From assembly GCA_964463485.1 (NCBI GenBank), contig CAYXDO010000043.1:7194-71193 (forward strand): DNA of 64,000 bases. The letters are read 5' to 3'. The notes below the pieces were generated by a model. The model did not search any database and was not told where the DNA came from. It saw only the letters and a program-made list of their open reading frames with translations. The DNA is from CAYXDO01 sp964463485 (GTDB lineage Bacteria; Myxococcota; Kuafuiibacteriia; Kuafuiibacteriales; Kuafuiibacteriaceae). Both the position numbers and the translations under genes were made by a program. Positions 32,537 to 41,584 of the stretch are shown here, one piece after another (position 1 is the first letter of the stretch; each line of letters begins with the position of its first letter).

Positions 32537-33319
32537 TTGGGCAAGGTGGTGTCCGCCGTCGCGTTGGCTCAGCGGCTCGCTCCGGAGGTCCGGATCTACG
32601 AGGCCCTCGTGAGCTTCGGCGAGCTTCGGGTCGTCTTCCAGCCGCTCCTCGATTTCCGCACCGGCGACGTGTTTGCGTACGAGGCCTTGGTCCGGACGGT
32701 GGATCCTGTGATCGCGCCGACAACACTTTTTGCGGAGGCCGTCGATCGGCAGTGCGCGGGGCTTCTCGGGCGTGCGATTCGGGCCCTCGCAGTGACGGAG
32801 TGCGCGGGCTGGCCGCTCTTCTTGAACGTGCACCCCAACGAGCTCGAGGAAGGGTGGCTTCTCGCGGAAGACGACCCGATCTACGCGCACGACGCGCCGG
32901 TGTTTCTCGAGATCACCGAATCGGTGCCGTTATCGCGGATGAACGGAGGGCTCGGGACGTTGGCGGAGCTTCGGGCGCGGGGCGTTCATCTGGCGGTCGA
33001 CGATCTCGGCGCGGGCTACTCGAATCTTCGATACATCGCGGACCTTGCGCCAGAGGTCGTGAAGCTCGACCGGGAGCTCGTGAAGAACCTGTCGGAGGAC
33101 GCGCGGCTGCGGAAGCTCGTTGGGTCGATCGTACATCTCTGCATGGATCTGGGCGCGGAGGTAGTCGCCGAAGGAATCGAGACGCGGGGTGAGCTTCGGG
33201 CGGTGCGAGACACCGGCGTTCATTACGGACAAGGCTATTTGATTGGCCGGCCGGCGCGTCCGCCGCCGCCGTTGTCGCCCGACGGTCGAATCACGATCGT
33301 CCCTCCGCCTCGTCCGTGA
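32537..33319 (+). CDS. EAL-domain c-di-GMP phosphodiesterase-like protein
   Basis: A 260-residue protein, essentially a lone EAL domain, which hydrolyses cyclic di-GMP to pGpG. Signature residues are present: FAYEALVR (the EAL motif), PLFLNVHP (Asn), VFLEITES (Glu), LAVDDLGAGYSNL (paired Asp), VKLDRELV (Lys), VVAEGIET (Glu) and HYGQGYLIGRP (Gln). Catalytic competence therefore looks plausible. No sensor or GGDEF domain is attached. The start is TTG at 32537; internal GTGs just downstream are possible. The stop codon lies inside the first unit of a tandem repeat. Confidence 0.92.
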   Translation: MGKVVSAVALAQRLAPEVRIYEALVSFGELRVVFQPLLDFRTGDVFAYEALVRTVDPVIAPTTLFAEAVDRQCAGLLGRAIRALAVTECAGWPLFLNVHPNELEEGWLLAEDDPIYAHDAPVFLEITESVPLSRMNGGLGTLAELRARGVHLAVDDLGAGYSNLRYIADLAPEVVKLDRELVKNLSEDARLRKLVGSIVHLCMDLGAEVVAEGIETRGELRAVRDTGVHYGQGYLIGRPARPPPPLSPDGRITIVPPPRP

Positions 33320-33377
33320 GCCTCGTCCGTGAGCCTCGTCCGTGAGCCTCGTCCGTAAGCCTCGTCCGTGAGCCTGG
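33308..33377. repeat. 13-bp tandem repeat overlapping the EAL gene stop codon
   Basis: Five units of CCTCGTCCGTGAG start at 33308, 33321, 33334, 33347 and 33360, with a degenerate sixth. The gene's TGA (33317-33319) is in unit 1. Units 2, 3 and 5 repeat TGA at 33330, 33343 and 33369. Unit 4 has TAA at 33356. Because 13 is not a multiple of three, these stops fall in all three frames. Confidence 0.9.
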
Positions 33378-33432
33378 TCCGTCCGTGAGGCCTCGATCGA
33401 TCGCGCCCGCGCGCGTGTAGACTCAGCCGAAG

Positions 33433-36400
33433 GTGGCGGCGGTTCTCGGATCCTTTCGGCTCGCCGAGCCGGTTGGTCGCGGTGGAATGGCGACCGTCTA
33501 TCGAGCCGCGCACGTGGGGCACGAGGCCGTGCCGGCGGCGGTCAAGGTGATCACGGCGGCGTACGCTGGAGATCCGCGGTTCGTTGCGTCTCTCGAGAAT
33601 GAGGTGCGCGCGGTCGCTCGCCTCGACCACTCGGGGATCGTTCGCGTGTTCGACTACGGGAAGGTGGACGAGGAGGCGGCGGCGGCGAGCAGCGGAGCGT
33701 TGGCGGCGGGGAGCCCGTACCTCGTGATGGAGCTCGCGAGCGGCGGGACGCTCGCGCGGGCGCGGCGTCCGCTGAGCTTTGGTGAGCTCTATCCGGTGTT
33801 GCGTTTCTTGCTCGGCGCGTTGGGGCACGCGCATGCGCGCGGCGTGATCCATCGCGACCTCAAGCCGGACAACGTGTTGATCGCGACGGCGAGCGACCTT
33901 CGGCCTGGCATGAAGCTCACGGACTTTGGGATCTCCAAAGCCCAAGAGCAGGAATCGGGGGACGCCGGAGGTGGGACGCCAGCGTTCATGGCGCCGGAGC
34001 AGTTTTTTGGGCGCAAGGCCGACGCGGGTCCGTGGACCGATTTGTACGCGCTCGGTTGTGTGAGCTACCTGCTCTCAGTCGGGAGGCTTCCGTTCAGCGG
34101 CACTCCGGTGCAGTTGGCGCTGGCCCACACGGCCGAGGAAGCGCCGCGGTTGACGCTCGGAGACGACTATCCGGCGGACTTCGAGGACTGGGTCAGATGC
34201 TCGATGGAGAAGGAGCCGCGGGCCCGCTTTCAACGCGCGGCCGACGCGGCGCAGGAGCTTCAAGCGATCGCACGTCGAAGGCGAAGGCAGCGAGCGTCCT
34301 TTCGTCCGAGTGAGGGTGCTCGAAACAGTGACATCGAGGTCGCGCTCTCACCTTCAGGTCTGCTCGACTTGCTCGGGGAAGAGAAGACCGTGTTGGCCAC
34401 CGGCAACCGCGTGATCGTGATTGGAAGCTCCACTCACCTCGAGACGCTGCCGGCCTCGGCCGACGTGTCTGCCGTCGAGCGATGGCGGGAGCTCCTGTCT
34501 CGGCCTCGTGTGTGGCCGCAGCGAGGTGTCGCGGCGGCGCGCGCTCCGATCCCTGCTTCGTGGCGAGCGTTGGACACCAGGGAACGACGATTCGACCTTG
34601 CCGGCGTCGGACTCGGCCTGTTCGGGCTGCGCGAGGTGCCGCTCGTCGGTCGCGACGATGCGCGCGACGTATTGTGGGAGAAGCTCGTGAGCGCGACCGC
34701 GGGAGGTGGCCCCGAGCTCGTGCTCATCCGGGCGGATCCTGGCCAAGGCAAGACGAGGCTCGCCGAGTGGCTCTTGACGACGGCCCACGAGATCGGTGCG
34801 GGCACCAACCTTCGCGCTACACACGCAGAGACCGCGTCGCCGATGGACGGTCTGCCGAGGATGCTTGGCCGGCACTTGTCCGTGGTCGGGCTGCCTCCCC
34901 CCGAGACCGCGCTGCGCGTAGAGGATTGGCTGCGCGCTCGAGGTCAGGAGGATCGCCAAGAGGCCCTGGCGCTCGCGGAGCTCATCTCGCCTTCAGCGAC
35001 GAAACACGTCCGGTTTCACGACGCGCGGGAGCGCTATCGCTTGGTCGATCGGGTGATCGACCTGGAAGCGCGAGAGCGTTCGGTCATCGTGTTCATCGAC
35101 GACGTTCAGTGGGGATCCGATGCGCTGGGTTATGTACAGCACGCGCTTGGGCGAGAAGGAACCCCACGGAATCTCCTCTTCGTGCTCGGCGCGAGGACCG
35201 ACCTCTCTTCGAGGCCCACCGAGGCTTCGTTGTTGTCCAAACTATCCACCGCTGAGCGTGTCCGGGAGCTGCCGCTCGCTCCTCTGAGCGAACAGCAAGG
35301 GCGAAGGCTCGTCGAGGAGCTCCTCGGGCTCGAGGCTGAGCTCGCGCGCAAAGTCGTGGAGCGCGCCGGCGGCAATCCGATGTTCGCGGTCCAGCTCGTC
35401 GGCGACTGGGTGCAGCGTGGCGTGCTCACGCCGAGCGCCCACGGTTGGTCCCTGGCCCGGCCCGCCGAGCTCGACGTACCCGACGATGTGTACCAGCTGT
35501 GGTCCGCTCGACTCGCTCCGGTCGTGCGTGGACACCCGGAGAACCTTCGCGCCCTAGCGTTTGCGGCCGTGCTCGGTCGCGACGTCATCGACGCCGAGTG
35601 GCGTGACGTGCTGGCCGCTTCGGGCGAGCCTCTGCCCTCGGCGTCGCTGCTCGATGGGCTCCTGCGTGAAGATCTCGCGCGTCGGATCGAAGGCGGTTGG
35701 TCATTCGTCCACGTGCTCCTGCGCGAGTCGATCGTACGAGCGGCCAAGAGATCGAACAAGTTCGAGGAGATCTCACGACGCTCTGGCGAGGCGCTCGTCG
35801 CTCGCGCAAGAGAGGGCGATCGCGTCGCCGAGCGCGCAGGACGGCACCTCTATGATGGGCACGCCTACACCGCCGCGAGCGAGTGGCTGCTCGCGGGCGC
35901 ACGAGAACGCTGGTACCTATCCGACTATCCCGCGGTCACCGAGATCCTCGATCTGCGAGATCTCGCGCTCACGCGGGGAGGGTTCGACGAGAGCAGCCTG
36001 CGCTTCGTCGACGGGTGGCTCCTGCGCGCAGAGGTCAGCATCCGGACCGACGCCATGGATCGCGGGATCGCTTGGGCCGAGAAAGTGGAACGCACGTGCC
36101 ACCTCGCGGGCGAACGACGGCAACTGGCAGAAGCGAGGCGCCTACTGGCAGTAGCGGAGTACATGAGGGGAGAGTTCGCGACGGCGAAGGAGCGATATAC
36201 CCGAGCGCTCGCCACGTTCACGGACGTCGGTGACGTGATCGGCGCGGAGCGATGCAGAATCGGCCTCGGCGACGTCGCCTATCGCCTCGGAGATCTCGAC
36301 GAAGCCGGACGATTGTACGGCGCAGCCCTCGGACCGCTCGAGAGGGTCGGCGCCATCGAATACGTCGCCGACGCATTGTACGGGACGGGCTACGTGGCGA

Positions 36401-37020
36401 TGTGGCGCCGTCGACACGACGAAGCGAGGGCCTGCTTCGTCCGGGAGCTCGAGATCTTCGAGGCCCTCGGAGACCGCTTCGGCATCGGGCGCGTGAACAA
36501 CTCCCTCGGCGAGATCGCACGCCTCACCGAACAATGGGCCGAGGCCGAGCAACGTTATCGACGTACGCTGCAGATCTGCGAAGCGCTGGACCTCCCTCGA
36601 ATGAGATCCGTCGTGCTGATCAATCTGGGCCTCGTGTTGATGGCCGTACATCGCGACGACGAGGCAGACCCGTTCATTCGAGAGGGACACGCCGCGCTGC
36701 TGCGCTCCGGATCCCGCGGCGACGAGGCCGCGGTGCTCGGGGCCGTCCTTGCCATGGACGCGTTTCGAAACGACTGGGACGCTTGGGACAGAACCGCTTC
36801 GCGGCTCGTCGAGCTCGTCGAGGAGACCCAAAAGGCCGACGGAGATCTGGCGTGGGAGCTCGAGCAAGCCGCCACGCGAGCTCTGAACGCGGGCGAGCGA
36901 GATCGCGCGCTCTTCGCCCTGCGCGTCGCCGAGAAACAATGGGCCGCCATCGGACGAGAAGACGCGGCGAATCAGGCGATAGAACGAGCCCGCGGGATCG
37001 AGCGTCCCGGAACGTCGTAG
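33433..37020 (+). CDS. Ser/Thr protein kinase fused to AAA-type ATPase and TPR domains
   Basis: A 1195-residue cytoplasmic signalling protein. Kinase domain, about residues 8-275: glycine loop GRGGMATVY, VAIK-type Lys in AAVKVI, catalytic HRDLKPDN (140-147), LTDFGIS (164-166), and MAPEQ. No membrane helix follows, unlike PknB. Residues of about 400-650 form a STAND/AAA-like ATPase with Walker A ADPGQGKTRL (about 434-443) and Walker B-like VIVFIDDVQWG. The C-terminal ~400 residues are TPR-like (FATAKERYTRALATFTDVGD; GRLYGAALGPLERVG). This architecture is typical of large myxobacterial kinases. Kinase residues look intact. GTG 33433 directly precedes the glycine loop. No cognate partner is adjacent. 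Confidence 0.93.
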   Translation: MAAVLGSFRLAEPVGRGGMATVYRAAHVGHEAVPAAVKVITAAYAGDPRFVASLENEVRAVARLDHSGIVRVFDYGKVDEEAAAASSGALAAGSPYLVMELASGGTLARARRPLSFGELYPVLRFLLGALGHAHARGVIHRDLKPDNVLIATASDLRPGMKLTDFGISKAQEQESGDAGGGTPAFMAPEQFFGRKADAGPWTDLYALGCVSYLLSVGRLPFSGTPVQLALAHTAEEAPRLTLGDDYPADFEDWVRCSMEKEPRARFQRAADAAQELQAIARRRRRQRASFRPSEGARNSDIEVALSPSGLLDLLGEEKTVLATGNRVIVIGSSTHLETLPASADVSAVERWRELLSRPRVWPQRGVAAARAPIPASWRALDTRERRFDLAGVGLGLFGLREVPLVGRDDARDVLWEKLVSATAGGGPELVLIRADPGQGKTRLAEWLLTTAHEIGAGTNLRATHAETASPMDGLPRMLGRHLSVVGLPPPETALRVEDWLRARGQEDRQEALALAELISPSATKHVRFHDARERYRLVDRVIDLEARERSVIVFIDDVQWGSDALGYVQHALGREGTPRNLLFVLGARTDLSSRPTEASLLSKLSTAERVRELPLAPLSEQQGRRLVEELLGLEAELARKVVERAGGNPMFAVQLVGDWVQRGVLTPSAHGWSLARPAELDVPDDVYQLWSARLAPVVRGHPENLRALAFAAVLGRDVIDAEWRDVLAASGEPLPSASLLDGLLREDLARRIEGGWSFVHVLLRESIVRAAKRSNKFEEISRRSGEALVARAREGDRVAERAGRHLYDGHAYTAASEWLLAGARERWYLSDYPAVTEILDLRDLALTRGGFDESSLRFVDGWLLRAEVSIRTDAMDRGIAWAEKVERTCHLAGERRQLAEARRLLAVAEYMRGEFATAKERYTRALATFTDVGDVIGAERCRIGLGDVAYRLGDLDEAGRLYGAALGPLERVGAIEYVADALYGTGYVAMWRRRHDEARACFVRELEIFEALGDRFGIGRVNNSLGEIARLTEQWAEAEQRYRRTLQICEALDLPRMRSVVLINLGLVLMAVHRDDEADPFIREGHAALLRSGSRGDEAAVLGAVLAMDAFRNDWDAWDRTASRLVELVEETQKADGDLAWELEQAATRALNAGERDRALFALRVAEKQWAAIGREDAANQAIERARGIERPGTS

Positions 37021-37022
37021 GC

Positions 37023-37838
37023 CTACGGCCCCTTCGCTTCCTCCACGTCGAGGCGCGCGCGCAGGATCAACAGCCCCCACTGATCGGCGGCAGGTCTCCA
37101 CTCGCTCACGCGTGCTTCGAGGCATCGCGTGAGCACGGTGAAGCCGCGATCGGACCCGAGCCAATGCCAGTCTCCTGTCGACGGGTTGCCCGCTTGAATC
37201 AGGCCCGCGCTCGCCGCGACACGCGCTCGCCCTTCACCCACTTCGACGAACAGGTAGATGTCGTCGTCCTGCGGCGTCGCCGGGCCTGGCGGTCCGCAGT
37301 AAAAATCGCCGATCGCCTCGCTCAGCTCATCGGCCTCGACTTCGATGCGCCCCAACATCCACGGAATCCAAGTCTCGACGACTCGGACCTTCGACGAGCT
37401 CTGGATCCAACCCGGAATCACCGGGGGCTGGAGCGACGCGCGGGAGATGCTCGCGCGAGCGGTCGTGACACGCGGTTGTCCAGCGGGTCCTTCGACGACG
37501 AACGCGGCGGCTTGGTGAAGGCAGGCCACGAGCCCGGGTTCGATCGCTTGATCCGCGGATGCCTCGGTCTCTGGTTCCTTCTGAAATCCTTCGAACACCA
37601 GCGCGGCAGGAAGTCGTCCCCTCATGTTCGCTAGCAGGAAGAATGTGGCCTTGGATGGACCGAGGCCCTCGGGGCTCGCCCTCTCGAGGCATTTGACCGC
37701 GCGATCTTCGAAGGGCGAAAGCGCCTGGCCCGAGCTCGCGCTGGGCGGGATGGCGCTCGTCTCCACTTCAGTCCGGGAGGTCGAGTGCGCACAGCCCGTG
37801 AAAATCAGCAAGGCCGGCAGCCATCGCGACGTGAACAT
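37023..37838 (-). CDS. Lipoprotein of unknown function
   Basis: A 271-residue protein starting MFTSRWLPALLIFTGC, a lipoprotein signal with lipobox FTGC. ATG 37838 with AGGA 8 nt upstream is preferred over the TTG two codons earlier. The mature part includes SPFEDRAVKCLERASPEGLG and DADELSEAIGDFYCG-like segments without recognisable domain. It is convergent with the kinase gene: the two stop codons are 2 nt apart. Confidence 0.7.
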   Translation of the reverse strand: MFTSRWLPALLIFTGCAHSTSRTEVETSAIPPSASSGQALSPFEDRAVKCLERASPEGLGPSKATFFLLANMRGRLPAALVFEGFQKEPETEASADQAIEPGLVACLHQAAAFVVEGPAGQPRVTTARASISRASLQPPVIPGWIQSSSKVRVVETWIPWMLGRIEVEADELSEAIGDFYCGPPGPATPQDDDIYLFVEVGEGRARVAASAGLIQAGNPSTGDWHWLGSDRGFTVLTRCLEARVSEWRPAADQWGLLILRARLDVEEAKGP

Positions 37839-37956
37839 GACCAATCCTACTGCGGAGCGGCGCTCGCAAGCTCCTGCAAAAGACCTGGTCGTTCCTTTCG
37901 TTCCGTCGGCGCGGACTGCTCACTTCGTGCGAGGGGAAGCTTTCTGGTCCAATGAT

Positions 37957-40602
37957 CTACTTCGCGTGCCGCGACTCGATCCGTTCGATCGCCGTCCTTG
38001 CTGCATCGTTGAGCCTCCCGATCGCGAGCACCCCGCGCGCGTGATGGGAGAGCCTGGAGATCGCCTTCAGGCTCCCGAACGAGCCGAGCGCCAGCGCCGC
38101 GGAGACCTTGACGTTGGTGCTCTCGTGCTGCTCGAGCAGGTTCACGAGCGCTTCTTCGAGTCGCGGACCTTTGAGGAGACGCACGGAAGGAAAGAGGCCA
38201 TCGAGGGCAGCTCGTTGCACGACAAGCGTTTGGTCGTGGAGCAGTCGCTGACACATGGCGGCGGTCTCGGCTTTTCCTTTCTTCGCTCCGAGGTGCGTGA
38301 TCGCGCGAACGCGTGTCTCCGGGGCGCGATCGGGATCTTCAGCGAGCGCCTCGATTTCGGGCAAGAGCGCGTTCCCGAGGCGGCCGGCGATCCCGATCGC
38401 CGCCGTGCTCACTCGGAAGGAACGATCGAGCAAGGCCACCTTCAGGATCGGAAGCAGAGCCCGACGATCGAGCTGGTGATGCAGCCAGTGGAGCGCGTCG
38501 ATGCGAATCGGGTCGGGCACCCGCCGAGACCGCGCCATGAGCTCGATCCTCGGGAGGCCGCCCTGCCCTTCTGCGATGAGGCTCGCCAGGACTTGGCGAG
38601 CCTCTTCGAGCGGGATCAACCGGAATGGCCTCGGAATCGACGAAACCTCGGCGACCGGCCCAGGAGGAAGAGACGCAGGCTCGTTCGAGACCGGCACGGT
38701 CTTGGAAATCGCGGGCGCAGCGAGCTGAGCCTCGCTTCGTTCCGCGTTCGCCGGTTCGTGCCCGTCTGAAGCCGGGACCTCGGCCGGGCGCGTAGCTTCC
38801 GTCGGTGTCTCGTCGACCAGATCCTCGACGAGCTCCGCGTATCGATGGGGCGAGAGCTCCGCGTCTCTTCGAGGTCGCAGAGGAGCAGGGACCGGAGCGA
38901 AGCTTCGCGGGAGCACGAGGTCGTCGAGCGCGAGCTCCGCGTCCTTGGGCGAGAACGAGTTGCGAAGATGCGAGGCCGCCGCCGACCGAATCGAAGGCTC
39001 GATCTGATCCGACCTCACCAAACGCTCGAGGAGGCCATAGCCGGCCGGCCCGAGCTCGATGCCGACGCGCAGAACGGCCGCCTCGATCGAGCGCCTCTCC
39101 TCCCCGTCCGTCGCGAAGGAAGGGCACAAGCTCGCGAGCGTGTGCCGATCACGCCGCGCTCTCGCGGAGGCGGACCCGATGCGCGCCTCGAGCCTCGCGT
39201 CGTGAGCCAAGCGGTCGATGAGCTCTTCGCGACCGCTCGCGACACTCGCCGCGACGGCCTCGGCGCGAACGAACGGATCGGCCGAGGACTCCGCGATGTT
39301 CGCGAGGAGCTCCGTGCCATCGAGGCCGAGCTCTGTCGAAGCCTCGACGATCGCGTCCGCGAGCTCCGGGTGCTGCGCGAGCTCCTCGATCAGCGAGAGC
39401 GCGCGACGAGCGCTTCGGCGATGCGCGACATGCAGGAGCGCGGCCGTGCGAACCTCGCTATCCACACTCGGGCTCTCCGCCAAACGAACCACGAGGTTGG
39501 CGAGCGGGCTTTGAACCGCCTCTTGGAGGAGCGCACGATCGACGTGAGGTCTGCGCAAGGCGAACAACGCGCCCCAAGACGCCCGACCCGGCCTTCGTGC
39601 CAGCAGCAGCGCGGCGAGGCCTGCGCGCGTCGCATCTCCACCCGCGGCCACCTCGAGCAGGGTCTCGACGACGCGGCCCCCGGGAGCCGTGCGCAGAAGC
39701 TCGAAGGCGCTGCGTCGAGCGATCGGGTCTGGAGCTTCTCGAAGCGCGAGCGAGATGGCGTTGGCGATCTCGTCGCGCAGAGCGCCGCGAGGCTCGGTCG
39801 GATCGAGGGCCTCGAGGCTTCGAGCGGCGCGGGAGCTCGTCTCGAGGTCCAACGAAGCAATGCGGGCGAGGAGATCGTTGTCGCCGTAGATGTGTCCGGC
39901 GCTCGCGCCAACCTCCGCGGCCTCCAACCGAAGCAGTGGGGACGTGGATCCAAGCGCGTCGATGAGCGCGCTCCGGGAGCCCTCCGGATCTTCGAAGGCC
40001 GCCGCTCGGAGCGCTCGTGCCCCGACCTCTGGGTCGGACGCCGCGACCAACTCCCGGAGGGCGTCGGGGTCCGGCGTGATTCGGGGCTGAAGATCGAAGA
40101 CAGCATCGAGCAGCACACGCTCCGTCGAGGAGCGCACGATCGCGCTCGCAGCCTCCGAGGCAGCGATGGGTCCCTCTAGGGCGAGTAAGGCCAGCGCGAC
40201 GCGACGGTCCCTCGATTCCCTTCGGGCGTCCATTGCCAACCCGGCCAATTCGCCGCTTTGGAGCGCGTCGAACGCCGGGCTGCCGCGGAGGCCAATCGCC
40301 TCGATGACCTCGGCGGCCCAGCCTCGGCGGCGAAGCACGACGCGGCTCGGCGCTCGCGCCGAGGGAGGTAGGCCCACCGGCCCCAGGGCCAAGCCGATCA
40401 CCGGAGGCAAGTGCGAGAGGGCGTAGGCGTCAACGAAGCTGAGACGATCGAGATCAGTGAGCGCGAGGTCGAAGAGCTCGGCGGATGCTGCGAGGGCTTC
40501 GATCGTGGGCGCGAAGATGGTCTGTACACCAACGAGGTGAGCGACGTCCTGGAGACACCTGCTCTCGCTGTGCGGGAGTCCGGCGAGCGCGAGCGTCCCC
40601 AT
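37957..40602 (-). CDS. HEAT-repeat protein
   Basis: An 881-residue protein built largely of ~30-residue helical HEAT/PBS-lyase-type repeats, e.g. RALRAAAFEDPEGSRSALID, ALGSTSPLLRLEAAEVGAS, AITHLGAKKGKAETAAMC and VSAALALGSFGSLKAISRLS. A Pro/Glu/Ala-rich linker at about 620-690 separates two repeat blocks. No signal peptide or membrane segment is clear. HEAT arrays mediate protein-protein contacts; the partner is unknown. It starts 8 nt after the coiled-coil protein gene, suggesting a two-gene operon. Confidence 0.78.
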   Translation of the reverse strand: MGTLALAGLPHSESRCLQDVAHLVGVQTIFAPTIEALAASAELFDLALTDLDRLSFVDAYALSHLPPVIGLALGPVGLPPSARAPSRVVLRRRGWAAEVIEAIGLRGSPAFDALQSGELAGLAMDARRESRDRRVALALLALEGPIAASEAASAIVRSSTERVLLDAVFDLQPRITPDPDALRELVAASDPEVGARALRAAAFEDPEGSRSALIDALGSTSPLLRLEAAEVGASAGHIYGDNDLLARIASLDLETSSRAARSLEALDPTEPRGALRDEIANAISLALREAPDPIARRSAFELLRTAPGGRVVETLLEVAAGGDATRAGLAALLLARRPGRASWGALFALRRPHVDRALLQEAVQSPLANLVVRLAESPSVDSEVRTAALLHVAHRRSARRALSLIEELAQHPELADAIVEASTELGLDGTELLANIAESSADPFVRAEAVAASVASGREELIDRLAHDARLEARIGSASARARRDRHTLASLCPSFATDGEERRSIEAAVLRVGIELGPAGYGLLERLVRSDQIEPSIRSAAASHLRNSFSPKDAELALDDLVLPRSFAPVPAPLRPRRDAELSPHRYAELVEDLVDETPTEATRPAEVPASDGHEPANAERSEAQLAAPAISKTVPVSNEPASLPPGPVAEVSSIPRPFRLIPLEEARQVLASLIAEGQGGLPRIELMARSRRVPDPIRIDALHWLHHQLDRRALLPILKVALLDRSFRVSTAAIGIAGRLGNALLPEIEALAEDPDRAPETRVRAITHLGAKKGKAETAAMCQRLLHDQTLVVQRAALDGLFPSVRLLKGPRLEEALVNLLEQHESTNVKVSAALALGSFGSLKAISRLSHHARGVLAIGRLNDAARTAIERIESRHAK

Positions 40603-40610
40603 CGGAGCCG

Positions 40611-40997
40611 CTATGACTTCTGTCTTCGTTCGATCTTGTCGAGCCTCGCGCCTTGTCGCCGCAGGAGCGCGATGAGGGCCGCGTTGGTCTTACGCTGCTC
40701 GGCGTTGATCTTGGTTTGCCCGGCGTTGAACTCTCGGAGCTCGGCTACGACCCGATCGATCCGCGCGTCCCGCTGGAGGTTCTCGCGGTCGATCCGGGCG
40801 TCGCGCGCGGCATACTGGCGAGCCTGCTGTGCGTACTGGCGAGCCTGCTCGGCGTTCTGTCGGCCCTGCTCGGCCACGACACCTTTGAGCTCTTCGACCG
40901 ACTCCCCAAGCACCTTGATGCTCGAGACCATGCTCTTGAGCATGTCGTCGAGCGTGGAGTCCGTGTCGCGACGTGATCGGCCGTTCCCGCGAACCAT
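40611..40997 (-). CDS. Small coiled-coil protein
   Basis: A 128-residue, highly charged protein. After a short basic start (MVRGNGRSRRDTDS) it is one long helix with heptad-like repeats: SSIKVLGESVEELKGVVAEQ, a QARQYAQQARQYAARDARID segment and REFNAGQTKINAEQRKTNAA. No known family. It precedes the HEAT-repeat gene by 8 nt and may bind it. Confidence 0.65.
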   Translation of the reverse strand: MVRGNGRSRRDTDSTLDDMLKSMVSSIKVLGESVEELKGVVAEQGRQNAEQARQYAQQARQYAARDARIDRENLQRDARIDRVVAELREFNAGQTKINAEQRKTNAALIALLRRQGARLDKIERRQKS

Positions 40998-41041
40998 CGT
41001 CTCGATTGTACACCGGTCGATCCACGCGATCCACGCAGAGC

Positions 41042-41584
41042 TTACGGCGAGACCGCGGCGAACGAGAGCTCGATGGAGTCTTCAGCGCCGAGAGACAGGC
41101 CAAAGCCCCGATCCACTCGCTTGGCGCGAGCGGTCGGCAGCGCACGTCGCTGTGCGTCGAGCACGCGCAGGTCGAGCCTCTCGCCAGGTGGCTTGGTTCG
41201 GACTCTTACTGTCGTTCGGAGCTTCGGGAAGGGCACGCGCCCGAGCACCAGCACCTCGACTCGGTCCGAGTCGAAGTGGCTCTTGATCGACGGCTTCACG
41301 ATTGCGAGCTTCCGCCCATTCACGAAGAGCTCGAGGCCGGCGAGCGCTCGGACGAGCAGCAGCGACTCGAGCGAGTCCTTCTCCTTCGCGTCGATCAGCC
41401 CGTCGTGGTTGGCGTCGCCGAATGCCAAGATCACCGCGCGCTTCTTGGCGGGCACCGACAAGTGAACGAGCACCTCCAACTCGTCGTCAGACGGCTCGAG
41501 GAGGAGCGATCGTTGGACCTGGAAGTCATGTGCGCTCGCGGCGGTGGTGCTGAGCAGAACGAGCGCGAAGGCGGCCGAACGCAT
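41042..41584 (-). CDS. Secreted protein with EF-hand-like calcium motif
   Basis: A 180-residue protein with a signal peptide (MRSAAFALVLLSTTAASA). An EF-hand/dockerin-like loop is visible at residues 57-65 (DANHDGLID, the D-x-N-x-D-G-x-I-D calcium pattern). The rest is beta-rich (DELEVLVHLSVPAKKRAVIL; RTTVRVRTKPPGERLDLRVL). Its ATG overlaps the stop of the CehA-like gene (TGATG), indicating coupling as last gene of the operon starting near 47523. The frame runs on upstream but antisense-like. Function unknown; a calcium-stabilised partner of the hydrolase is possible. Confidence 0.75.
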   Translation of the reverse strand: MRSAAFALVLLSTTAASAHDFQVQRSLLLEPSDDELEVLVHLSVPAKKRAVILAFGDANHDGLIDAKEKDSLESLLLVRALAGLELFVNGRKLAIVKPSIKSHFDSDRVEVLVLGRVPFPKLRTTVRVRTKPPGERLDLRVLDAQRRALPTARAKRVDRGFGLSLGAEDSIELSFAAVSP

